Shown here piece after piece: positions 35,043-48,947 of a DNA stretch of 64,000 bases. The notes under the pieces were generated by a model that saw only the letters and a list, made by a program, of their open reading frames with translations, did no database searches and was not told the origin of the DNA. The stretch is taken from positions 1,612,001 to 1,676,000 of the forward strand of contig JAWUZG010000001.1 of the NCBI GenBank assembly GCA_036785705.1, written 5' to 3'. How positions within the stretch are numbered: the first letter of the stretch is position 1; each line of letters starts with the position of its first letter. Both the position numbers and the translations under genes were made by a program. The DNA comes from Acanthornis magna. Its lineage: Eukaryota > Chordata > Aves > Passeriformes > Acanthizidae.

Positions 35043-37437
35043 GCACTGTCCTGGAAAGACAATTCAAATCCTTTCAGAAGAAAGAGTGAGCTTACCCAGT
35101 ACTTGCACATGTACTGTGAAGTCCTTCAGAACAGGGTTAAAAGAGGTGGGGAAGAGAAAACACATGTCCCTTCCTTTGGTTTCTCAGAAAAAAATGTTTT
35201 CTTAACTCCAGGAGAGGGCTCAGGGCTGTGAATTCACTGGAAAGTGAGATGTCTTCTTGCTGCCCAGAATATGGTATCTGTATCCTATAAGGAGACAAGA
35301 TACAAAACATTTCATTTTTTCTCTTTTCCCCTTGTTGTCCTCCATTGGTTAATTTAGACAGGCTCCTGACCATGTGCACACTGCTATGACATCTGTTTTT
35401 AGGTGGATTCTACATGCAGATCCAAGGGAATCAGGTCCCTATATAATTACATTTAAACACCTAAAGCTATGGCTGTGTCGATAAACTAAACAGGGCCAGG
35501 GCTCAAGCCCAGGTACTGGCACATGATCTGCCAAAGTATCCAACCTTTAGCATGGTCCCTGGTGATGGTTTTGTCCTGTTCCAACTAGCACTCTCCCAGA
35601 CAATGCCTGGGCATGGTCCAGGGACAGTCTGGGCCAAGGAGCATCACCACAGGCGGTTCAGATGCAGGCCCCCAGTTTTGGAAGGAAAGACACTTATCAG
35701 CACGGACGCAAACTGGTCTGTGCCAATTGGCCTCTGGGCCAGAGAACAGCCCCGTGCATGTCTTATTTACTAGAGTAGATGAAGTGAAATGCTTCCAAGA
35801 ATGTAGCCTGAGATGCTGAATAGGGTCTTGGGAGCGTAGATGGGATCCTAGTGCTGAGAAAGTAAAGGGGATAAAAGTGGTGCTTGGGTTTTTCCAAATA
35901 CTAATCAGTTCCTCCCTATAGATCTGCTGTGCACAACTTTATTTCTGGAAATCCCAGAAGGAACCAGTTTCCTCATTGCCCTTTTCTGCTGCTGCTGTTT
36001 TCTTGTACAGTCATAATTCACTTGTGGGCACTTCCCAGATAAAACAATAAAAAAGTCATGAAGGTGGACAACTAGGGTAGCAAGTCGGGGTTATTTAATA
36101 CTGGAATGGAATTGAGTTTTTTAGCTGGAACAAGGTGTTCTGGTGTTTTCCTTCAGGCTCTTGTCAGGAGTGTTTGATGTCTCTGTCATAACTTGGTGAA
36201 ACAAGATTTTGCACTCCCTCCAATCTGCTCCAGTGCAATATTGGTGGAAGGTTGTAATGAGACTTCAGCAGTGATGCTGGTGAGAATAAATCTGGGGAGA
36301 TGACACCGGCCTGTTCTCACAGCACAAAATGGAAGTTGGTATATCTGCATCCCTTGCCATGAGGACTCAGCTTCCTGCGTGAACAATGGAGCCTGTGTTT
36401 GTGCAGCATCTCGTGGAGGGGTGTCCTTGTCCCCAGCCAGCTCACAAAGTGACAAGTGACACCACAAGCACTGAACCCAACAGAGCATCCACATGCTTCA
36501 GACTGGGGGTTTCTGCTTGAAAATCTTTGCTGCAATCATCTTGACATCAACCTTTAGGGGAGCTTCTCATTCCATCGGTAATTTGCTGAATTGGACAAAG
36601 TAGTAGAAAAGGAAAAAAAAAAAGAAAAAAGTTTTTAAATTGTGACTTCAGAACTTATTTTGACTTAATCCACTCAAATTTCTGCCAATATAAAAGTTAA
36701 GTTTCTTGCATTAGAAACTAGATATCTATTATACAAGCACATGTAATGTGTGTGTGTATCACAATCAGAGGTGTGTGTAATAGATATGTATGTGCATTTT
36801 TTACCATTGGGCAGACACATCATGTTTTCACCCCTGATTCCCGTGGCAATGGAGACCCTGATCAAAACCATGGTCCTGCTGGGTTTAAGACATGGCTGCT
36901 CAGTGATGAGGGCCCAGGTGTCAACACTCATCTGGCCCGAGGGGTGAAGGATCAGCCTCACAGCCTCTTCTCAGGATCCCCACGGGCATTTCACTCCGGT
37001 GAATGTGTTCTAGGATATCTGGAGGCAAAGCCCCCACTCCTGTGTGTGTCATTTGGGTGTCTGGAGGTGACATGGTTAAGGCTGGAGAAGAAGAGAGTGG
37101 CAGAGCTTAGCTAAGCCCAGCCTGCCGGAGTTATCGGTTGTGATCTTAACTAGAAGGTCCTTTTTCTGCTCACTTACCCTTGCACACACGCACATAATTG
37201 CAGTGTGAATTCATAATATAAACCATGATGTAATAGACACCAACTCAACTCAGCTTAATTACTGTACAAATGAACAACAACTTAAATCACAAGCAGAGTC
37301 CCATTAAAAGTAATCAGATCCTGGGTGGGGAGATGGTTAAAGGTGGTGTTTGAACTCCAAAGAAAAATATGTTCTTGTTTGGACATATTTTGATTTCTTT
37401 TTTTTATTGTTATTTTTTCTTATACAGTGTATTTTTG

Positions 37438-37468
<31 letters not shown>

Positions 37469-37482
37469 CCTGGCTCTCTCTC
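37438..37482. repeat. (CT)n microsatellite
   Basis: Perfect CT units to 37464, then imperfect CCCTCCCTGGCTCTCTCTC. Confidence 0.93.
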
Positions 37483-37569
37483 ATTTTAATTTTTTCAACC
37501 TTTTCCTGATAAACCAAACTAGTCTAGACATATCTTTTGAGAGCAAATGTTCTCTAAGCTATGTTCATT

Positions 37570-37700
37570 CCTTGTGAGTTTGTACGTTAATCATTAAATA
37601 TAATTAATTAGAACATCTTGTAATTAACTTGGAAAGCAAAATTATACAAGGGAATGAGTTTGTAACCACATCGCATTTGAAATAAAAATAAAACTTAGAC
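37570..37700. promoter_or_regulatory. TAATTA-rich candidate element
   Basis: Three exact TAATTA words (37601-37606, 37605-37610, 37621-37626) plus TTAATC (37588) and CATTAA (37592) within 40 bases. This is the core recognised by most antennapedia- and paired-class homeodomains. AT-rich chance clusters occur, so confidence is low. Confidence 0.3.
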
Positions 37701-40700
37701 TAAAAGGAATAACTGCTCTTTGGAATTAGATGAGTAACAATGTTGGATTGGCTCCCCTGGAGCTGTAATGTTGGCTCTGAACTCATTCACGTATATCAGC
37801 CATATTTCACATTGATATATTCAGTTTCACGCACACAAGTGTGCACACTCCCTAGTGCCACAGTCCAGAGTTAGCCTACTACAGGGATGCTTTAAACCAC
37901 CCCTCTGCCTTCTTGTGCCTCTGCACCATGGAGGGACTCGGCAAATGCCATCAAACAGCCTCAGGGTTGCTCTGACTTGCCCTGACTAGTCCTGATGGCC
38001 CTTTGGGTGTAATGCTGGCTGGAAATTGTGGCATTTCATGGCAGACTTTCCTGCCAAGGCAGGTGAGAGCTGGCAGGGGGTGGCAGACATCTGGCCATGG
38101 GGCAACCCCCCAGATGGAGATTCCTGGACCAGAGGAATCCTCACATGCATGCTGTGACCTGTTCCTAAGTCCACCAGTTCTCCAAAAAGCTGGTTCTGGG
38201 CTGACCTGTGGAGCACAACTAATGAGCCACCTTAGGTCTGGTTCAACAAAAAAGGGGAATCTCTTCTTGCCAAGCAATTGTTCCCATCAAAAGTTAAATA
38301 CTGCAGTTATTTCCTTGTAAATGCAGAGTTTTGTCATCCTTGCTTGACTGAATAGTTTGGAGATGTCCTGGGAGACAGAAACTTCATTGTGCCCAATAAA
38401 AACACACCTGCTCATGGATGCTGCAACATCCCACAGTGAGATACTGGACCTGGGGGCTTTGGGTCAAGAAGTTCCTGAGGTCTGCAGGAGCAGCACTCCT
38501 GGGGATTCCCCAGTTGACTTCCTGGAGGGTGTCGGGGAGGCTTGAAGTGACTGTGCAGCAGCTCCTGGTGCTTTGTAGGGTTCTGCCACTTGCTCTCCAT
38601 ATGGCCTGGGGCATGTCATTTCACCTCTGGTTTTTCTTCCTCTCTGTCCTTGTTGAGTGCATTGTGTTGGTGAGGAGATCATCCTCCCTCTACACACTGG
38701 ACTGCTGGCCAAAATGGCTCTTTCACCTCTGTCACGTCCCCAGCTGGGATGATGCCTTCCCCAGTTGCTGACATCTGCTGAAATTGGCCAGAAGATTTAA
38801 TTGCTCTGAGCTTGCTCTTGAATTTTGCCTTTCACTCCTTTGGCAGGAGGACTGGGGGAGCCTTTCTCCAACTGCATTTCTACCCTCCACAGCCAGGCAA
38901 TCGCTTGGCTGTGCTGCTCATCACCACCTAGGTGCAGAAAATTTCCTCGCATTTTTGTGGTCGGTTTCCAGGCCAACGGGAAGGAGGCAGCTGGGTAGGA
39001 CAGGGGCTAAGGTGGAGAGCAGAGGGGGTGGAGAGGGAGAAAGGCTCCGCACAAGATGGGGAAATGAAAGATGGAATCATCTGGAAGTCCTAGAACCTAG
39101 TGAGTGGAGAGGCAGCATGAGTGACTGCAGTGAGGCAAAGTCCTTTTCTCTTCTGGGGCCATGAGATAAACAATCAAAGGACTTGGAAATGTGGCCTTGG
39201 ATATCCCTCTCCATTCATCAGCACATTCCTGCATTGTGCCGAGTTCTTAGACTGTTTGTTGACCTCATTCACTGGTTCTTAGGCTGGAAATCAGCTAAGA
39301 AGCCATCCCTCAGGTAAAACTTGCTCAGGCTGTGAACGGTTAATTAATTTTCAAGAGGCTCAAAAATATAATCTCCCCCTTGGTGAGCAGATGAAACAGG
39401 GTGTGAATTTGCTGGTTGGGGTGGAGGGGGAGAGGCACTAGGAGCACAACTGCCTTCTCCTTGACTCCTGCTCCTCCCTGCCCGTGGGTAGCACCCTGCC
39501 ACTGGGCAGGCACCAGGGGTGGGATGAAGATGATGTTGAACAGGTTGATTTTAGACAGCTGGGGTAAACCAGGTGGGTTGTAGGACCTTTCCCAGGTAGG
39601 TGTGAGGAACAGGCACCTTTGGGAGAAAAGCATCCTATTGCAACAGGGGGCTAAGATCCACCCAGTTCGGATACTCAGCGTGACAAATGAAGTGCCCAAA
39701 TTTTCTTCAATGGTGACGTGAATCCCACACCCAGAAAGGAACAGAAGCTGGAGTTACCTCCCTGGAGAGGAGCTTCACTCTGTATCCTATCCCCATTCCT
39801 CTCTTTCTCACCTCCACTTTAACAGCATCTGTCCTTCCTAGTCTCTTTGCTTTGGCAAAACTCCCATTTCAGAGCAAGATAAGATGGGCTTGATCCTGAC
39901 ATGTAAGTAAAGGTCTGCTTTGTATGGGACAAGACACCTGCCCACATTTATTGTTTTGCAGATACAGGGCACCGTGAATAAATGAGGGAGCATGCATATG
40001 CCCAAGGAACAACAGCGGTGAGCGACAATAAAAAAAAATGCAAGAGAGATGTGACAGTAGTTTTGAATAGAGCTGACACTGAGCAAACACTCTGCACAAT
40101 GTGGAGGGTGATATAATATCCTGCCCTTTCAGAGTGTCACTGTGACATGTATTTAACATTCATTGGCAGCAGCAGCCGGGCTTGCTCTTCACACTGCAAG
40201 GTGCTGTGCATATATCTAGGAAAAAAAAGATAGTTAAAGAGATGCACCCAGTTCACTGCCCTTTCTCATGTGGGTGTGAACCTACCCTAGTGGAACCCAT
40301 GGGAGTTTTACAACTGACTTCAGTCCCTATTAACCTCCCTGATGAGTAGTAGGAAATTAGGCATGTGTGGAGGGAAGGGTGTTTATGAAAAGCAAGGTCT
40401 AATGAGAACCCGGTTTCAGAGTTAATTATGGAACAACTATTGCCGCTCCCTAACCCAATACTGCGCCTGATTCTGATCTCGCAGCATGGGAAAGCAAGAT
40501 ACTTTATACCCATGGGGGCTCTTGGGCTGCATATGGCTCTTGAGCAATTTAAGTGCATTTATGCCGGGTGATATCATGTGATCGGCAGTGGGACTGCACC
40601 GATGCTGGGCTGCTGGGTAATCTGTGGGATGAAGCAAATCAGCTTCAGGACTTGCCAGGTCATGCCCAGCCCCATCCCATCCCACAGTGGTGCAGAGAGA

Positions 40701-40859
40701 CGGAGGAGAGCTGTTGTTATCTCCTCGGCGAACCACTCCTGCTGCTCTCCCTCCCTTCACTCTCTGATGTGCCTGATACGTGTCTTCTGTCTCTGGGCTG
40801 AATGAAAGGTGTTGGTAGATGGTTTGTAAGGTCAGCAAGATGGGCCAGCGTCGGGATCA
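37701..40859. other. Intergenic, no gene seen
   Basis: Moderately GC-rich stretch (about 38000-39150) yields several overlapping frames up to 126 codons on both strands, none with a domain. A possible palindromic-repeat fragment, GGGAGTTTTACAACTGACTT, lies at 40298-40328. Confidence 0.5.
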
Positions 40860-41190
40860 ATTGAGTAGCACCCGTGTGTGTATGTAATCAGGACCTGGCC
40901 TTCTGCTAATTAAAAAGCTTAAACAAACGCATGCAAATGAGACAGATATGAACACGCAGGTGGATTGCTGGAAACAACACCCTCCACTCCTCCAATTGAG
41001 GGGGCAGCCGGTCCCAGCACTCCCTTTTGTTTTGTTGTTTCCACAAAAAAGCTGCCTCTGTTGTGGGAAAGTTTCCCCTTGGTTGAGTTTAGCGCGTATG
41101 GTCCTGGGGCATAAACAGCCTCTTGTCCCATGACACACGCTCGCCCTGGGATTACACACACGGCTTATCAGGGGTGGCACAAAGCGCTTC
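40860..41190. promoter_or_regulatory. Candidate conserved noncoding element with POU octamer
   Basis: Repeat-free block with CTAATTAAAAAGCTTAAACA, AACAAACGC (forkhead-like), an exact octamer ATGCAAAT (40931-40938), GCAGGTGG and an unusual CpG-bearing GTTTAGCGCGTATGG at about 41087. The mix fits a developmental enhancer. The 157-codon frame on the - strand across it has no domain. Confidence 0.28.
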
Positions 41191-44100
41191 ATTGGGAGGG
41201 TAAGGAAAAGCCACTTTTCCATTTCTGTTGGCCTTGTTTTTGATGGGCTGGGAGCCTTTTTGCGAGTGATGTTCAGATGGTCGGCAGCATGTGATTTTTC
41301 TGAGTCTGGTTCTTTTCTCTGTGAGGGCACAGCACGTAGCAGCCCTTCTGGGAAAGGTAGATTTCTTGCTCTAAGAATGGTGCATAAAACAGGGGCACAG
41401 ATGAAAGCTCTGGGGCTTTTAAACCTAAATCAAGATGAAATTTATCATATTTTTCAGTACAACCCCAATTCTGGGATAACTCATAAATACTTGCACTGCT
41501 CTTGTCACTGCACTTCCAGAGTCCTTTGAGAACAGGGATTTTTCCCACTAACATAAACGGTCCTTTGATAATGGAAAATTTGCCTGAGTAAAGGCTGACT
41601 GTTTAATGCTGTGATTAAGTCATTGCTTTAATCTGGCATAGCTCTTGAAAAATCTGCTGGAAAGAGTTACTGGAAGGGTCCTTTGAGTTCCCTTTTCCCT
41701 ACAGCCACTCATTCCCTTTGTGCTTACACTAATGTTCATGGGTCTGCACGGTGATACAGATCAGGGAACTGATCTGGCCGTAAACTCTGTTGGCCAAAAA
41801 AAGAAAATAAACAAACAAAAAAACCCAAATAAAAAACCCTAAAGCCTCATTTTTTTCCAGCATTGCATCAACATGAGATCCACTGTCAGTCAGAGGGAAA
41901 TGATGGGAATGAAAGGAGGCCATGAATGTGGTTGAGGCAGTCCTGTTCGCTGTACACGGTTAACAGAAAATTGCTGGTGCCATGGAGCACACTGCGCTGA
42001 ACGCCAACCTCCAACCAACTTTCCAGACCATGTGCAGGATAGTTAATATCTACCAGATGCCTGACATACTTCGCAAAACTTATACTTGAAATGCCAGGCT
42101 GTGAATCAGGGCTGGATACCCTTGTTATGCTCCAGTTCATTGCAGTGAAGGAAACTTGATAAGAAACAAAGTCAGAGGGAGATCCCCTTAACACAACTTC
42201 ACACATCATTTCTATGAGTTTTTCCTTCCTAGTTGACTTTGTTACTTCTTCTGGACATAAGACTGTGATATATTTTATTTTGGGTAGCACTGGATGTGAG
42301 AAGAACATCAGGTCTTTCCCACCAACTCTTCTTTTGAGAAACACTGTCAGATATGTCCCACATCCTCTTTTCCCTGCATGTCCTTGTGAAAGACCAAAAC
42401 GCCAAAAAAGAGTCTCACTAGGCCTAGGTGTGCGATATTCTACTCCGTTTAATGTGTTTTAACTTTCAGTAGAACTTAGATTACTCTAAATCTCTGTCTC
42501 ATATTCACAGTCTGGGGGTTCGGCAGAGACGGGCAGAGCAGTGTGTTAATTTGTTTGGCATGGCCTTGTCATGTGGGTTTTCATTTTGCAACTCCACAAC
42601 CAAAATAAAGGGTAGCTGAGATCAAAGTCATTTGCTGTTTAATGCTCAGGGGAAGGTAGAGGTGCTATTTCAGATAGGAAGAAGTCTCTGATTTCATGTC
42701 ATTAAAGCCGTATGTCTCAGTTCCTGAAAGCACATATATACACTTAGAGTTGAGCTTATAGACAGGAGCATACGTAAATACTTTGATAAAGCAGAGGTAG
42801 GATTACGTGAAGTGCTTCTTGCTCTTGTATTGCCTTACTTGAGTTAGCTAATTCAGACAAAAAAGCCATATAGGCATAGTAACTTTGTTTTTAACTAGAT
42901 TAAAGTTAGAGGGAACTGATTAAAGCATAGAGGGGGCTTGGATGCTGAACACAAATTACTAGTTAGAGTTGATCTGGAAATGCCTTAATCTCTGATCTGT
43001 TCAGAAGTAGAAGTAGATTCAATTGGAGGACTCCAGCTAATACTGGAAGCCTCCACCAGGAGTTTGATTATGGGAAAGGCTTGTGACAATCCAGTCCAGA
43101 AAGAAATGGAGATGCTTTGTTTCCAGAATTTGTTTCTGAGCCACCACATTTTCATGTTTCCTTTACTGAATCTGGTTGGCCATGCAAGTTAAAAATCTCC
43201 TTCTTTGTTTAATAAATTTTTTTCTTTTTTCCCCCTTATATATATATGTATTTAAAATTCCCACTGAAACAGGCCTTCAGATGTTGATTCAGTACAAAGT
43301 TTTGGCTGAAATTCTTGTTCCAAGGCCTTGGTGTCAACAACAGATTCCAGATTCCTGTTTACTTTAATTGGCTTTGCTTTTAGCCACAAGTAAAGATTGC
43401 AAAACAAAGGCGTGGAATGGCCATCTCTTGCTTCCAGTGTGGGTCTGCATTACATTTTTTTTCCCCCTGGGCTTCTTATGCGAATGTGTTTGTGAAACCA
43501 CTTGAATCAGGAATTTTGTTTTCAAGTGGGGACCTAAATTTAGGATCGTGCATCCCTATTTAGAAATGGATAAAACCAACAAAAAGTCCTTAGTTTTCTT
43601 CTCCATGGAGATTTCTTGGCCCTGAGAACTTTCAGGAGTTTGGATGAGGAATGCCATATTTGTCAGCATAAAAACTGTCAAAATTTCCCCAATCTTAATC
43701 TACAGCAGAAACTTCAGATTTTTCTTTAGATGTCTCTCAGTACCGTGCAGTGAATATGGTCATGGCAGGTGGGTGCAACTGATGTCCACAAGTATGTGAA
43801 AAAATACAACAAATGACCTCACTTTCTGAAGTAGAGCACTAAGCGATATCTTCCAATGTCATGGCTGAAGATGATTCTTGAGGAGGAGCCACCTGATTCT
43901 GCTCTCAGCCCATCCCTTACAACTGAGACTGTTTTGGGCTGGGATTTTCCAAAGTACTCAGTGTTGGCTGGACTCCATTTTCAAATTTACTGACAGTGAT
44001 TCGCAGTGATTTATTAGGAGTAGAGCTAAACCAGGCCTTCTGAAGAAGTCCACAGTGAGATCCTGTTCTGAGCTGTTCTTTTGCTGAAGAAGACCTCCTC

Positions 44101-46212
44101 CAGGCCCTTTTTATTTGTGGCTGTAAAGGGACATGACCAAAGAAAAATAGAACAGTGCACATAGGTGGGAAAAAGAATGGTGTTGGCATTAATATTTTGC
44201 ACTTGAAGGTCATGAAATTCTTTTGGGGAAGTAATGGAGATCCTTCACTGTGTCACGCCACTCATGAGCTAATCTTTCCATTGCAACCTGTTTCCCTGGC
44301 TGATTGACCTCTGGTATCTCTCCCACTCTGCCTGTGGTTTTGAAATGTTTGTTCTTTCCATGCTGGGGTGAGATGGACAGGAGATGAGTGTGTGCCCACT
44401 CGTGCTCTTGGTGTGATCTGCAGGACAGAAAACTCAGGGAAGGCTTTGCTATCAAAATCCTTCAGGAGCTGTGAAACAACAGAAAGCCCAAAAGGAGGTT
44501 GGAGACTTAGAGCCAAAAACATTCAGAACAACAGTGAAAAACATCTATCCATCATCTTGGCTGTCTCCCTAATTTTCTATCCTTCTCACCAGGCTTTTTC
44601 AGCCTCCTCCTCCTCCTTCATGATTCCAGCTCTTTTATCCTGGCTGTTGGTGGTAGTAAGAGATAGATAGCACGTTTGGATGTATTTACCCTCATGTGGC
44701 TTGTCCTTCTCACCCCACCCATACTCTGGCTGTGATGATGCATATCTCTGGGAGTCAGTGGGAGATCTTTTCACAAACACTCGCTGTGTGTTGTGTCTCT
44801 TGTGGGCAGAGATGTTGCTGTGTTAGCCATCATTATTTGATCTGCCTCTCTGACAAGATTGCTTTAAAGCCTAAGTGTTGTTTCTGTTCTTAGCTGGGAA
44901 CACACCATAGTTATAGCTTTGCCTGCATGGCCAAGTCCAGTTCCTCAGCTATGTTGGGAATGCCAGGTTCTGTGGGATGGAAACTGGAGAACAAAATTTG
45001 TGACAGTGTTGCATGAAAGGAAGGGAATGCTTTACTGGAGTAATTTGGGGGCTTTTTTTTTTTTTTTTGGTGCTGGAACTACTCACTGAAGTAATGGAAT
45101 TTCAAAGAGGTGGGTGGGAGAGGTGGAGAAGTAATAATTCTACCTTCAAGTGGTAGAAGTGGAGTCTAAATTGAGATTATAAATGCTTCTGCATTTTGAA
45201 CCCTGATAGTTAATTTTGCCTGTTTTACAGATAGTGGTTATTTACATAACTTTTCATTTTTAATAGAACTATAAATTTTCCTTGCTCACCAAAATCAGAA
45301 CCACAAACAGAAATTCACCATCATTCGTTGTGGTCTTGGAGTGCTTTCTGTCACAAAAACAAAATATCCACTGAGGTGGTAGTTTGTCTTCTGATCCCTC
45401 CATTGTCAATGAATTGAAAGAGTCAAATCAATAAAACTAAGATGTAAACCATCCTCCATTGGGACCTCCCTCTCCTGTTCCTCACTGAGGTATCTCTCTT
45501 GGAACATGGAAATTGAATGGGATGCACCTGGGTCAGAGCGCTGCTCCACTAACATGCTCCTTCCCCAAAGAATAGCAGAGGGCATGGGAAATCATGGCTG
45601 AGTGAGGGTGAGGCAGGGAGGAAATAGCATCCACTTTGGGTCAGGAAAACAATATTTCTCTCTGGGAGTAGCACAGGGGCACAGGAAGGTTAACATTTCC
45701 CCAAGCATGATTTTTTTTGGGAATTCTTGGAACATGAACATATTTTATAGAATTTCTACAATGCTTAAAGTCAATTACCTGTCAATTACCAATATGCTAC
45801 CCTGAGATCAGCCCTAGTTTTTATGAATGTGGGTGTTGTGATCAGTTTCTATGGTTCTATAATGTCTGCTTGCCTTTCTAGACAGAAATGACCATTCAGA
45901 ATGGACTGGGAAGGGGAGAGGATAGAAAACTAGTGCCCTGGAGTTGCTCGGTGAGGCTTGAGAGGCAACAGAAAAAAAGCAGAGAAAGCATTTCATTTTT
46001 CCACACCTGCTTTATGCAAGGTAAGGCCTGTGGTGGCATGGCAAGACCTGTATGTCTCAGGGAATGAAGGCCACAGCAATGAGGGGAAAATCCTTGGCCA
46101 GTGTTCGCTGCTGGAATACCTGGAGGGTGTGATGCAACTGAAGAGCCCACGTTTGCCCAAAGTGCAGGGCAGGGGAAAAACCAAGAGAAATTACTGCTTC
46201 TGTCCAGAGATT

Positions 46213-46237
46213 AAAAAAAAAAAAAAAAAAAAAAAAA
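46213..46237. repeat. Poly(A) run, 25 bases
   Basis: Uninterrupted A after CAGAGATT. No poly(A) signal or retroposed body recognised to its left. Confidence 0.95.
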
Positions 46238-47679
46238 GGTTTCTATGGAGGGAATTGTGGGCAAAAAGTAGTGGAAAGGACTGTGTGACCTGGCCAGGGG
46301 TGTGAGGGGATTCGATGTGCTGCTCTCAGCACGATGTGGGACCATCTGCCTTGCAGCCAGCAGAGCTGGGTGCAGATGAGAAACAACAGAGAGCAGAATA
46401 TGACCTGCAGCACTTTTGGGGGTAACAGCTACTCTGTGAGTGACATCCTGGAAACAGCCAGGGGGAAAGCAGAGAGAGATAAGATATCTGTGTCTCTCTG
46501 GCCATTGTCCTCAGCCAGTTTGCAGAATTGCAGATTAGGTGCTTTTCTCTGGTCTCTCTTGCTGGTTCTCTGTGCAAGTGCCACAGGGCTGCGATAAGGA
46601 GGAGGTGGAATGGTGCTCTAAGTACACTGCATTTTTCCACATGTAGAAGGATATGCTAACTGAAAGAAAATATGCTGGAATCCTTCCTTTGCTTTTGCCT
46701 CTCTACATCCAGAAAAGGGATCTGGGGATGTGCACCAGGGGAAGCAGAGAGGGTTTGTGGGAGGGCTATGGAAAGGGGTTTGGCAACCTCTGTGCCAAAA
46801 CGTCAGCTCCAGCACGGGTCTGCATCTTGCTGCCACAGCGTGACCACTGCACACTCGAAGGTTCAGCAGACAGTGCCTTGCTCTTCTCCCTCCAGCCATC
46901 CCCTCCTGACTCCACAGAGCATCCCAGGGCTCCCCAAACCATCCATGTGGGATCTTGCTGAGTGAGGTTGGTGTCGGCAGCATAAACAGGAGGTGTTTTC
47001 TAGGCTGGAGCAGGCAAGGGTCTCTGCAGGCAGCTGATGGAAGAAGGAAACACTCACAGGGCAGGGGGGAATGGTGACATGCCAGATGAGAATGGAGATT
47101 TTTTCAGCCAGCATGGGCAGATGTGGAACTGATGCCATGGGTGGAATTACCCATCCTTAGCGAGCAGCCCCAGGCCCCCGGGGAAGGCAGAAAATGCAGA
47201 CTTTTCTGTGTTTTCTGGGAGAGGGAGGAGCAGGGCAGGTTTCTGCCCTGGGGATCCAGTCAGCACAGGGGTCGGGGGTGGCCTTCATTCTTCTTGCAAG
47301 GTTGAGTCAGGGCTGTGATGAACAAGTCTTGCATAAGCAGGAATGCCATCGCCAGTGGTAAGCTGGAAAATGCCGAGCTCTATTTTCAAAGACAGCTCAG
47401 AGGTTATTTATGTACGGAAATGCTCCTTATCTCTTAATTCCCAGACTGATGGGTGGAAGATATGCAAAGAGTGACTTCTGTCAGGGACGAGCTCACCAGC
47501 ACTGCTACTGTCTTGGCAGTGGGGAGAGCTCTCTCTGCCTTCCCTGGTAGCAATGCTGACTAAGGGCCATAGGAATCTTAATTCCTGGCCCAGAGACGGC
47601 AAGCCAAGCTATCTGATGGGCTGCTTGGCTGACAGTTAATATCCTGTCGCAGAGAAGTAAGTATTCATGATATAGCAGC

Positions 47680-47704
47680 TTTTTTTTTTTTTTTTTTTTT
47701 TTTT
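47680..47704. repeat. Poly(T) run, 25 bases
   Basis: Uninterrupted T after TATAGCAGC. Simple repeat. Confidence 0.95.
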
Positions 47705-47789
47705 GCACCTGGAAGACCGGAGTGGGAAAGCCCAACAAGTTCTCCATTTTGTGCTTAACCATCAGGTCTGCCCTGAAAGAGCCTAAATC

Positions 47790-47985
47790 AGAACAATTCT
47801 TTTATATTTCAAAGAATACATCAGAACTCCTCGGTATCGAAATTGTTATTTTGTTTTATCATTATTATTCTCAGAGATTCAGGCTGAAATAATAAATTCA
47901 GTCTTATTTCCTTGTGGCTGGAGCATTATTAGTAGGTAGAAATTTGCAGCTGGAAATTAGTTAATGATTCCTCTGTAAGTACAGC
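47790..47985. promoter_or_regulatory. Candidate conserved noncoding element
   Basis: Repeat-free AT-rich block with TATCATTATTATTCTCAGAG, GAAATAATAAATTCAGTC, GGAGCATTATTAGTAGGTAG and GGAAATTAGTTAATGATTCC. The last is a near-palindrome with TTAAT cores. Texture only. Confidence 0.25.
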
Positions 47986-48947
47986 AGACAGATGGCAATC
48001 CAGATTTTTTTCCCTGGCTGTGCTGGCACTGGCATGCTAACTAAAAGTAGTATGACATTTATTAATGAGTGGGGTAGGCAAAAGGGAAAAAGAAAAACCA
48101 AACCTAGAGCAATGAACACAGGTAATAGGGTGTCATTATTAAAGAACTATCTGTCAGAGAAGGACATGCATAAGAATTAGGTGTCCTGGAAAAGGCTATG
48201 AAAATATATCTCTACTTCTGTTTGATGGAATCGCATTTCAATTTCCATGAACTTTTTGCAGACTAAATATATTTGTGTCAAAAAGAATCCTATCTCTTAG
48301 TAAGCAGTAATGACAACCTTATTTACACTGAATGACATTTTCCTACTGATTGAGCAAGAAAGAATTAATTATTTTTATACTGTAGGGAAAAATGCCTCAT
48401 TAATAAATTTTTTCATGATGGTGGTGGTATCCTTGGTATTGTGGATCATGTGAAGAGAAAAAATAAAACCTACTTCACAGGATTTACAACACAGAGAAAA
48501 AGCTGTCTTTTGCAGGGGAATGAATTTTCTAACATATTCCTTTTGGGAGGATTGGATGGAAGATTCTAGCTCGCTGTCTTCCTGACTTTTGAGAGCAACC
48601 TTGCAGGCAGCGAGGGAGAATTCTCTGTTTTCTGCTTTACCCGACCTCAACCTCAGTTTGGCCTCCCCAGTTGAGGCTGCCAGGCAGGCAGCTGCCAGTG
48701 AAGGGGCAGAGGAATCAGTGCTTAAGAGCAGAGAAGGTTGGCCTGACTTGGAGAGGAGATGAGAGAGAAGTGGGGTCCGTGACTCCCCTTCTGCTGTGCT
48801 GCTGGGATCTGGCTGGTTTCTCACGCCAGAGCTGGGGAGGAATGGTCCTGATGCCCTTGGGAAACAATGTGAGGGGCTTGCTCCTTGCAGCTCACCTGAA
48901 AGCTGTGAAAATGGCAATTGAGGCTGTTTCTGGGTTTATGATGGAGA
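47986..48947. other. Intergenic, no gene seen
   Basis: The 180-codon - strand frame at 48375-48917 is Ser-rich, lacks domains and ends in AT-rich DNA. I treat it as chance. No other structure. Confidence 0.5.

Larger units (their letters stand above)
33761..37569. other. Intergenic; large T-run and (CT) array
   Basis: No gene supported. A compound T-run (34986-34997, AA, 35000-35039) and a (CT)n array (37438-37464, extended imperfectly to 37482) are the main structures. A small motif with GACTTCAGTGGGATTAGCAG near 34770 may be another palindromic-repeat fragment. Confidence 0.5.
41191..47789. other. Intergenic; no gene supported
   Basis: Frames up to 152 codons (41886-42344, - strand) match no family I know. 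Simple runs: T-run at about 45053-45068, A-run 46213-46237, T-run 47680-47704. A tandem GTCAATTACC pair is at about 45770-45790. No CR1 or LTR recognised. Confidence 0.5.

Noticed and set aside
40857..41330. 157-codon - strand frame
   Set aside because: Lies across a block better explained as noncoding regulatory texture; no domain.
41886..42344. 152-codon - strand frame
   Set aside because: Composition is protein-like but no motif, promoter or splice context; kept as noncoding unless a homology search says otherwise.
45846..45870. TCTATGGTTCTATAATG as a CR1 terminal repeat
   Set aside because: No CR1 tail sequence precedes it; too short to support.
48375..48917. 180-codon - strand frame
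   Set aside because: Ser-rich, no recognisable domain, runs into AT-rich low-coding DNA; a frame of this length is possible by chance in 64 kb.
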